From contig JAAUZX010000024.1 in the NCBI GenBank assembly GCA_014804365.1, positions 1-64,000 on the forward strand: a stretch of DNA of 64,000 bases, in the 5' to 3' direction. Of this stretch, positions 26,367 to 32,977 are shown in pieces. Made by a program: the position numbers and the translations under genes. This DNA comes from Lachnospiraceae bacterium (lineage in GTDB: Bacteria; Bacillota; Clostridia; Lachnospirales; Lachnospiraceae). Under the pieces are notes generated by a model that was not told where the DNA came from, did not search any database, and saw only the letters and a list, made by a program, of their open reading frames with translations. Position 1 is the first letter of the stretch. Each line of letters starts with the position of its first letter.

Positions 26367-27731
26367 TTATATAATACCTTCATTATGAAATATATTAATC
26401 CAAGGTGTCGGAGCTGTAGGATTAATATAAATATGTCCATGTATATCAATATAGATAAGAACTCTATTGTGTGGAAGACCTGGATGACGGCCACCAAAAA
26501 TAGAAACAGCACGATATAAATTGCACCCTGCATACCCTATACAGTTATTGATAAGGTATTCGTTTTCTATATGCGCATATGAATCAACTTCTATAATACC
26601 TTGATTAAGCGTTTGATACTTCTTACCCTCAATAACTGTAACAAGATTGTTTACCGGATCGTAGAAAACAACATCGGGCATGAGCGTTGCTTTTGGAACC
26701 GGAATAGCCTGGTTTTGTCTGGAAATGAAATAACACTTTTCACAGCCGGCATGATTGTGGAAAATAGGTAATAATCCATTATTTTCTGCAATTATATGCA
26801 AGAAAATAGAAGTAACTTTTTCTGAGCGGGCTTCATAGTGCCAATATGATGTAGGTAGTGCCAAATTTGGAATAATAATACCGTCTAGCTGCACGCCTAA
26901 TAATCTGCATATGTATAGTAATTTATTGCCACGAGCCCTGTTGACCATCGTTTGTGTAATTCCATGCTGCGTTACAATTATTGGGTTAGTATAGCCCAGC
27001 GAACGTAATCCGGAGGCGATTACTGCGACGGTACCGATGCCGGGATCATGAGTCATGCCGCCGTTCTTTACAAGTCTAATTGACATTGTAATGTAACCAG
27101 GATTAGAATTATCAATTCGTGTAGCGACACCATATCTTGGGGGAGCCATATTATTTTTGAAATTAATCAGTTCATTTAAATCGGCGAATGGGTGGTAGTT
27201 AAACATATATGGTTCTTTGCCAATTATTTTAATACCGAGATTTAAATATATATTTGTTCCGAATATATTAGTGTCAGTAGGATCACTATGATCTGGGTTA
27301 TAGTCATTGCAATAAAGCATGTACTGACGTGTTTGCGGATAAAAATAGCGAGCATATACAAATTTTATTCCGCGTTGAAAAATACCAGAATTTCTGGATT
27401 CTTTGTCAGAAGTTTTGGTCTCTTCGATTACCATTAGCGGAATGTCAGTTCCATTCTCAACAGGTTTTTGGTCCTGATAAAATAATAGATAATCACAAAA
27501 ACTAGAGCCGCCGGAAGCGCAGCAGAGAATTATGTGTGCGACATTACGGATGCTGACTCCGAAGAGTTCGTACTCAAATGAAAATGTACCATCCGGATTA
27601 TATAATGGTCTGATTTGTGGTAGGGTGACATCAATTATTGTCTGGCCAAAATCAACCGAAAATTGTGAGAGAATTGACATGACAGTGCTTATCTTAGGAC
27701 ATTCTTCAGTTAATAACCATATGTTGGGCAT
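26367..27731 (-). CDS. Putative restriction endonuclease (PD-(D/E)xK-like)
   Basis: A 454-residue protein without recognised homology. Near the C-terminus, MPDVVFYDPVNNLVTVIEGKK (PD about residue 352, EGK about 368-370) fits the PD-x(n)-(D/E)xK nuclease core. A second acidic-lysine cluster, MVIEETKTSDKESRN, lies near residue 95. The start was set at the ATG with GGAGG 8 nt upstream, five codons inside the longest frame. The gene follows the 181-residue gene by 25 bp on the same strand and converges on the three-methyltransferase operon, the layout expected of the restriction half of an R-M locus. Nuclease activity is inferred. Confidence 0.6.
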   Translation of the reverse strand: MPNIWLLTEECPKISTVMSILSQFSVDFGQTIIDVTLPQIRPLYNPDGTFSFEYELFGVSIRNVAHIILCCASGGSSFCDYLLFYQDQKPVENGTDIPLMVIEETKTSDKESRNSGIFQRGIKFVYARYFYPQTRQYMLYCNDYNPDHSDPTDTNIFGTNIYLNLGIKIIGKEPYMFNYHPFADLNELINFKNNMAPPRYGVATRIDNSNPGYITMSIRLVKNGGMTHDPGIGTVAVIASGLRSLGYTNPIIVTQHGITQTMVNRARGNKLLYICRLLGVQLDGIIIPNLALPTSYWHYEARSEKVTSIFLHIIAENNGLLPIFHNHAGCEKCYFISRQNQAIPVPKATLMPDVVFYDPVNNLVTVIEGKKYQTLNQGIIEVDSYAHIENEYLINNCIGYAGCNLYRAVSIFGGRHPGLPHNRVLIYIDIHGHIYINPTAPTPWINIFHNEGII

Positions 27732-27756
27732 GCTGTTTACCTCCAATCATATTAGT

Positions 27757-28302
27757 TTATATGCAGTTCACTAGTAATGAATTGTATAGTTCTTCAATAG
27801 GGCGAAGATCAGTATCATACATTACATAGTTGTTTAGATAACCATTATTCTCGATTCTGTTGGCTTTACGCATATCTTGATATGAGTACCAGCCTAAGAG
27901 CTTGACCGCATTCCGTTCCGCGAACAATCGTGCTGAGATGAAGATGTCTTTGGGGTGAGATCGGGCCTGCTCAACCATCTCAAGTGTTCGAGTATGAAAT
28001 GATTTTGTCCGGGTTTTAATGTCAAATAAGTATTGTTTGTTTGCAGTTGATAATAGAAAATCATACTCATCACGTTCTTGAGGTGATGAATGATCTTCGA
28101 CAAATGGAATTTTATTCTCAATAAGGAACATTTTGAATCCTTTTTCGCCCAGTTTTCCCTCTAACATTTTTTGCTGCTTATTATTTAATCCTCCTGCATG
28201 AAAATCGTGTCTGTTTGATGTATAAGCACGAGAGGATTGTGCATAAGTAAGCGCTTCTTGATATAGATCAGGGGTGATAATGTATTCTTCTCTTAAAATC
28301 AT
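27757..28302 (-). CDS. Small nuclease-like protein of the R-M locus
   Basis: A 181-residue soluble protein. GKLGEKGFKMFLIENKIPF leads into EYDFLLSTANKQYLFDIKTRT (about residues 80-100), a D-x(n)-DxK arrangement compatible with a PD-(D/E)xK nuclease core with Asp replacing Glu. AGGAGAGTAAAGAT precedes the ATG. It is first in a two-gene minus-strand unit with the putative endonuclease. It could be a second endonuclease subunit, a nicking partner or a DNA-binding accessory; only the core pattern and the neighbourhood support the call. Confidence 0.55.
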   Translation of the reverse strand: MILREEYIITPDLYQEALTYAQSSRAYTSNRHDFHAGGLNNKQQKMLEGKLGEKGFKMFLIENKIPFVEDHSSPQERDEYDFLLSTANKQYLFDIKTRTKSFHTRTLEMVEQARSHPKDIFISARLFAERNAVKLLGWYSYQDMRKANRIENNGYLNNYVMYDTDLRPIEELYNSLLVNCI

Positions 28303-28340
28303 ATCTTTACTCTCCTAAATTGTTTTTCTTTTGAGCTAAG

Positions 28341-28496
28341 TTAAGTCCCAAGATAAGCCACAAAACAGTCGCGATGTCCGGGAGTATAATCATCTTCTTC
28401 CTCAATAAATCCCATTCCGCATGGGCGTTTAAATAGGTTTTTTCTTAGGTTTCGATTTGGGGAAGAACGGATATAAGTTTCAAATCCATATATAAC
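28341..28496 (-). pseudogene. Possible gene remnant, about 51 codons without a start
   Basis: In the 333-bp divergent spacer between the nuclease pair and the DUF262 gene, the minus strand reads open through CGMGFIEEEDDYTPGHRDCF to a TAA, with a protein-like composition. No ATG, GTG or TTG with a ribosome site starts it. It may be the C-terminal leftover of an older gene or chance. The rest of the spacer holds the promoter of the DUF262 gene. Confidence 0.3.
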
Positions 28497-28557
28497 CTAC
28501 AAAAATAAATACATTATGTACATTATAGCAAAAAACGAACGACTTTCATATACCTTC

Positions 28558-28586
28558 TTGGTAAAAATGTTGATATATGTTATTAT
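28558..28586 (+). promoter_or_regulatory. Promoter of the DUF262/DUF1524 gene
   Basis: TTGGTA and TATTAT spaced by 17 bp, 50 bp ahead of the ATG. Confidence 0.55.
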
Positions 28587-28635
28587 AGCATGTGTGAAAA
28601 AAATCACAAAATATTTTTCTTGGGAGGTCAACTAT

Positions 28636-30672
28636 ATGGAAGCGAGTCCAATGAGCCTATTTGAAAAGTTCATAAAAGAGGCATATGGTTCCCAGTATGT
28701 AATTCCTGTATATCAGCGTAATTACACATGGAGAAAGAATAAGCAGGTTAAGCAACTTCTTGCAGATATTGAGAGAATCCTAAAGGGTGAAACAAAGAAG
28801 CATTTTATTGGTACAGTTGTTTATAATATTGTAAAAACAGATTTTATGGTAAGAGAGCGAGAAGTTGTAGATGGCCAACAGAGATTGATTACTATGTTTT
28901 TAATAGCCTATGCGTTACGTAATTTGGCAAAGGCACAAGGAGAAAATGATATTGCTTCGGCAATTACAAGCAGCTATTTGGAGAACAATTCATCAGATAT
29001 AAAATATAAATATCGTTTACAGCCTTCTGTTTCTGATGATGATGCATATTCATATATAGCAAAGGATATTATTGGTGATTACGAGGGAACCTCTCTTGTA
29101 ATGGAAAATTACAATTATCTGTATTCAAGTTTGGAGATCCTGTCAAAAGAATATCCTCTTATGAAAGTCATTAATGCAATAAGGGAAATATACATAGTAA
29201 GAATAGAATTGGATTCAGATGATGACGCTCAGCAGATTTTTGAAAGTATTAATTCAACAGGAGAGAAATTAACTGCTGCTGATCTTATTCGCAATTATGT
29301 CATGATGCGAAGAACAAACGATGAGCAGGAGACAATCTATGAAAACTACTGGTTGAAACTTGAGAGGATTTTTCCTGAGTCTAAAAAACTTGCTGAGTTT
29401 ATAAGATTTTATTTGGCCAGCAAAACTTATACACTGACAACGGAAAAAGATTTATATCCTGTTTTTAAAGATTATTGGAAAGCACATGATGGTGAAAATA
29501 AGTATTTAGATATTTTAGAAGAGGTGCTGCATTATGCGCAGCATTTTGAAAGACTATATTTGAGTGAAAAAAAGGATCCACTTGGTGAACAGCTTAACGA
29601 TTTTAGAAAATTACAGAGCTTTATGCCTGCTCCATTTTCTATTAGAATGCTTGAGCATCTAAGGCTAAATGAGATTACTCAGGAACAGGCCAAACGGACA
29701 TTGAAGGCGCTAAATACGTATCTGATAAGGCGTTATATAAATGGTCAGGATACAAGTGCTATTTCGCGTTTCTTCCCAGGATATTTGAAGAATGTTGAAG
29801 CGCAGATAGAAATAAATGATAATTTTGATAAATATGTAGATATTTGTATTTATTATCTTGTAAATGAAAACAAAGCTAATTCGAAGTTTATGCCGGATGA
29901 TACGCAGCTTAGAAGTTATCTTGAAACAGCAAATGCGTATACTCTGTCAAATATTAGATGGGTACTGGATAAAATAGAAAGTCATAATAACCCGGCACCG
30001 GTTGATTTATCAGCATTAAATATTGAGCATATTATGCCACAAACACAAAATGAATATTGGGCCGACATTTCGGGACTCGATGAGGATGAGTATACGAAAG
30101 TAGTGAATAGACTTGGTAATCTAACATTGGCAGCTTCTTCTGATAATAGCAAAATGGGGAATAAAGATTTCTCATCTAAAAAGAAGATACTTGAGACTAC
30201 AAAGCACTTAAATCTTAATGCACCTATACTATCAAAGGACAGTTGGACTGTAGCAGATATTGAAGCGAGATGTAAGACTTTAGTTAATAAAATCATTGAG
30301 ATATTCCCTTACGAGAAAAGTTCTTATGAGGTAGTTGGAAAGGATTCTAAAAGATATATCACACTAGAAGCAAAAGGCATAGTGGCTATGGGATATTTGA
30401 ATGAAGATGAATCCCTCACAGTTTATGCTGACAGCCAAGTTTTTTATGATACTGCTCCTAGTGCAGAGTCATTGAAGGAAATGAGAGATGACTTCCTTGA
30501 ACAAGAAATAATAATACAAAAAGATGGTGGATATGTATTTGCACAGAGCCATACATTTGGTTCACCAAGTACAGCTGCTGATTTTATTATTGGTGGTTCT
30601 AACAACGGTTGGAATTATTGGAAGGACAGTGCGGGAGTCGTTATAAATGATTCGCTGAGGAAGAAGTCCTAA
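28636..30672 (+). CDS. GmrSD-like protein: DUF262, DUF1524 (HNH) and DUF4357 domains
   Basis: A 678-residue protein of the family that includes the type IV restriction enzyme GmrSD. DUF262 opens with YVIPVYQRNYTW, carries VDGQQRLIT (D79) that is linked to nucleotide use and nicking, and FESINSTGEKLTAADLIRN. DUF1524 carries the HNH-like IEHIMPQT (H465) and NRLGNLTL. A C-terminal region (about 570-678) with AKGIVAMGYLNEDESLTVYADS and NGWNYWKD looks like DUF4357. GGGAGG lies just before this ATG. GmrSD enzymes cut modified phage DNA using nucleotide energy; the same role here is inferred. Confidence 0.85.
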   Translation: MEASPMSLFEKFIKEAYGSQYVIPVYQRNYTWRKNKQVKQLLADIERILKGETKKHFIGTVVYNIVKTDFMVREREVVDGQQRLITMFLIAYALRNLAKAQGENDIASAITSSYLENNSSDIKYKYRLQPSVSDDDAYSYIAKDIIGDYEGTSLVMENYNYLYSSLEILSKEYPLMKVINAIREIYIVRIELDSDDDAQQIFESINSTGEKLTAADLIRNYVMMRRTNDEQETIYENYWLKLERIFPESKKLAEFIRFYLASKTYTLTTEKDLYPVFKDYWKAHDGENKYLDILEEVLHYAQHFERLYLSEKKDPLGEQLNDFRKLQSFMPAPFSIRMLEHLRLNEITQEQAKRTLKALNTYLIRRYINGQDTSAISRFFPGYLKNVEAQIEINDNFDKYVDICIYYLVNENKANSKFMPDDTQLRSYLETANAYTLSNIRWVLDKIESHNNPAPVDLSALNIEHIMPQTQNEYWADISGLDEDEYTKVVNRLGNLTLAASSDNSKMGNKDFSSKKKILETTKHLNLNAPILSKDSWTVADIEARCKTLVNKIIEIFPYEKSSYEVVGKDSKRYITLEAKGIVAMGYLNEDESLTVYADSQVFYDTAPSAESLKEMRDDFLEQEIIIQKDGGYVFAQSHTFGSPSTAADFIIGGSNNGWNYWKDSAGVVINDSLRKKS

Positions 30673-30690
30673 TCGACGACGGAACAAGCT

Positions 30691-30789
30691 TTCGGCTGCC
30701 TTCGTGAATACCTGATTCTTTTTCCAGACAAGGCTCAACCCGGCTTCCATCTGCGGTGCAAGCGGGTGGAAGCAGAGGCTGCTTGCACC
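30691..30789 (-). pseudogene. 99-bp remnant of a lysR 3' end
   Basis: On the minus strand this encodes MEAGLSLVWKKNQVFTKAAE, nearly identical to MEAGMSLVWKKYQVFTKAAE in the intact LysR regulator at 39155-40054. The nucleotide match to 39212-39310 is 93 of 99 positions in the same orientation, and it stops abruptly on both sides. It lies directly behind the DUF262 gene and fuses into a truncated plus-strand gene on its right. It is one end of the direct-repeat pair bracketing 30.8-39.2 kb. Confidence 0.85.
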
Positions 30790-31143
30790 GATGATGGGGG
30801 ACAGACATTTTCATTTACGGAAGAATTAACGAATACAATTTCGGGGTATCCACAAGGAATTACTGTGATCGACAATGAAACAATAAATATAGCTGTGACA
30901 TACCATGGTGTTGACAGCTATCTATATCAAACAACCGATGGAGCTAAAAACTGTGAAGCTATAGAGATATTTCCCAGAACGGAAGATGTGAAATATGTAG
31001 ATGGGTACATACCTGTGTTTTATAGTGATAATAAACAAAATGGGATAATTATACTAAAAGTGGTAAGAGAAAATGCTGTCTATGAACTTTTTGTAACAGA
31101 TAACGCCGGCAATTTATTGCGCCTTGATTACCCGCCAGCATAA
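30790..31143 (+). pseudogene. Truncated C-terminus of a BNR/Asp-box-like protein
   Basis: The open frame becomes protein-like only after the lysR remnant: CTDDGGQTFSF resembles an Asp-box (S/T-x-D-x-G-x-T-F/W), followed by beta-rich sequence such as IAVTYHGVDSYLYQTTDGAK. The first codons of the longest frame are antisense lysR sequence, so the original 5' part has been lost at the junction. No ribosome site or signal peptide is present. It was probably part of an extracytoplasmic beta-propeller protein and is unlikely to be functional. Confidence 0.6.
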
Positions 31144-31149
31144 CAGCAG

Positions 31150-31398
31150 TTATCCTATTGTTGGTAAATTAGGGTTAGTTTGGCTATCAGATTGATCTTT
31201 TTGAAATTCTAATATATCTCCCGGTTGACAATCCAATACATCACATATCGCATTTAATGTGGAAAAACGGATAGCACTTACCTTTCCGGTTTTTATTTTA
31301 GATAAGTTTACATTTGCTATTCCTACTTGTTCGGCCAAGTCATTCAATGAAATTTTTCTATCTGCCATAACTCTATCTAATCTTAATATAATAGCCAT
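31150..31398 (-). CDS. XRE (Cro/CI) family regulator, YozG-like
   Basis: An 82-residue helix-turn-helix protein. KISLNDLAEQVGIANVNLSKIKTGK is the DNA-binding core, and FSTLNAICDVLDCQPGDILEF is the typical second half of this small XRE class. AGGTGATAAAC precedes the ATG. It follows the DUF2975 gene, whose stop TAG overlaps the upstream part of its ribosome site. This regulator/DUF2975 pairing is widespread in Bacillota. Confidence 0.9.
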   Translation of the reverse strand: MAIILRLDRVMADRKISLNDLAEQVGIANVNLSKIKTGKVSAIRFSTLNAICDVLDCQPGDILEFQKDQSDSQTNPNLPTIG

Positions 31399-31407
31399 GT
31401 TTATCAC

Positions 31408-31917
31408 CTATAAGATTTCATCTACTTCATTTTGTAATTCACACCCATATTCATAAAGTTGTATGATTCCCCACAATATAAATCCCGAAACAATGCCTAA
31501 TCCGATACTGTTTCGCAAAATCAGTAACGTGGACAATGCAGAAACAATCTTTAAATCGCTTACAATTTCTGGTAAAAATGGAGAATCACCATTATAAATT
31601 CTATTAAATATTTTGGCAATAAAGTGCATAATTATTGTAATTATTAACGTAAACAATGCTCCAAATATTAAAATAAGAATACCTGCTTCTACTACTTTAC
31701 CTTCACTTTCCAATTTTCCAACATATTGCCACATATTACTAAAATCAAAGCTTGCTTGAGATTCAGCAATCATGGTGTTGAGTGTAGTTCGCAGTATAGA
31801 CAGTATGATAATAAAAAACAATGAAAATCCTGTAAGTATTCCCGCAAATATTTGAAATATTTTTCCCACTTTACCAATAAGTTTACTTGTTTTTTTAATG
31901 TTTTCTAACCTACCCAT
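31408..31917 (-). CDS. DUF2975 membrane protein
   Basis: A 169-residue protein with four hydrophobic segments: about 20-42, 75-100, 120-137 and 140-160. The middle has AKIFNRIYNGDSPFLPEIVSDLK, the typical DUF2975 loop (GxxPF). The function is unknown; members sit with YozG-type XRE regulators, probably forming a membrane-linked regulatory module. AGGAGTATTAATT precedes the ATG. Confidence 0.85.
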   Translation of the reverse strand: MGRLENIKKTSKLIGKVGKIFQIFAGILTGFSLFFIIILSILRTTLNTMIAESQASFDFSNMWQYVGKLESEGKVVEAGILILIFGALFTLIITIIMHFIAKIFNRIYNGDSPFLPEIVSDLKIVSALSTLLILRNSIGLGIVSGFILWGIIQLYEYGCELQNEVDEIL

Positions 31918-32322
31918 AATTAATACTCCTATATAATGTTTTATTTTAATAAATCATGTCATAGAATATTATGTTTGTCAACTAATAATTAATGTATAAC
32001 GTTAAATAATATATGAAATATGTAAAATTATGGTGAAAAGCAAGGCGAGAGTGGTAAATAGCAAGGCAAGAGTCACGTTTGTAACCCAAGACTCCCTTTT
32101 TGTAAATGAGATTCCCGTATTTTCCTCTGTACCTTGACATGTTATACAAGCGACAGAGGCTTTTGAGGCCCCAACAGCTGACTGCAAAGGACGGGGATAT
32201 AAAATTTGTACTACTTTAATCGATAATCTCATGGGCGGTTGGGTGCCGCCCATGAGATACAGGGAATTACATTCTCCGGCGGAGATCCTCTGCATCCCCA
32301 AAATATAAAGGCATTCTATTAT
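31918..32322. other. Gene-poor stretch with a strong 13-bp hairpin and short direct repeats
   Basis: No convincing gene. A perfect 13-bp inverted repeat, ATCTCATGGGCGG/CCGCCCATGAGAT with a 7-nt loop, lies at 32226-32258 and lacks a T-run on either side. Two near-identical AGCAAGGC(G/A)AGAGT copies lie at about 32038-32073. A minus-strand frame (32002-32301) crosses the whole region, but its product (PLQSAVGASKASVACITC) reads like non-coding DNA translated. It may be a relic of a mobile element. Confidence 0.5.
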
Positions 32323-32697
32323 TCACCTTTCTATCCTTTGATTATTTCGTTTTGATTTTTCTTGTAAATAATCCGTCAAATCTATGTACGCCCATTCTAT
32401 AGGGTGCCTTTGCCTGCCGGAATTATCCCTTTTCTTATTGTTTACAGTATCATCCGGATTTGAAGAATGATACTCTATATTCCTTTGTGTATCATCTATC
32501 ACAAAAAAGCTAATGTAAACATCTATATCAATATTCCTTTGAATCTGCACATCAATATGAACGGTTCCTGAAAGACTAAGGAAAAATCCGGCGACCGTTA
32601 AGAAGAAACCTATCCAATCGCGTATTATTGTAATAGTAATTTTACATTCGGTATTTTTTCTGCTTCTGTTTTCCTGCATTCCTCTAGCTCTTGCCAT
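32323..32697 (-). CDS. Unrecognised basic protein with one membrane segment
   Basis: A 124-residue protein. A basic N-terminus (ARARGMQENRSRKN) precedes one hydrophobic segment (IIRDWIGFFLTVAGFFLSLSG, about 25-45). A beta-prone stretch HIDVQIQRNIDIDVYISFFV and a charged C-terminus ending KSKRNNQRIER follow. AAGGTGGTTATT precedes the ATG. The protein is most likely anchored in the membrane with a soluble tail. No family is recognised. It is transcribed away from the NACHT gene. Confidence 0.5.
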   Translation of the reverse strand: MARARGMQENRSRKNTECKITITIIRDWIGFFLTVAGFFLSLSGTVHIDVQIQRNIDIDVYISFFVIDDTQRNIEYHSSNPDDTVNNKKRDNSGRQRHPIEWAYIDLTDYLQEKSKRNNQRIER

Positions 32698-32977
32698 AAT
32701 AACCACCTTTCTGTCTGAAGGCTTCGGATGGAGGCTTCAGTTCTTCAATAAATTGTGCCAGCAAAAGGAAACCTCTGCCCATCCGTTTTTTTTAAGGTGA
32801 AGTGAAGCAGCAGTTATTATACTTTGACTATATTTGTCGAAATATATGTTTTATACCGCGCAAACATGTGTTATCATAAAACCATCTCCCTTTCTTGTTA
32901 TATACACAGCATACTGGAATCTGCATTTTATGTCGGTAACAGAAGAGGGGACAAAATGGTAACCAGGGAGGAATTTT

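Noticed and set aside
30766..31143. A 125-codon gene starting at the ATG at 30766
   Set aside because: Its first codons are antisense lysR remnant sequence, so it is a junction artefact over a truncated gene.
32002..32301. 99-codon minus-strand frame in the XRE/NACHT spacer
   Set aside because: It crosses a perfect hairpin and repeats, has no convincing ribosome site, and the product looks like translated non-coding DNA.
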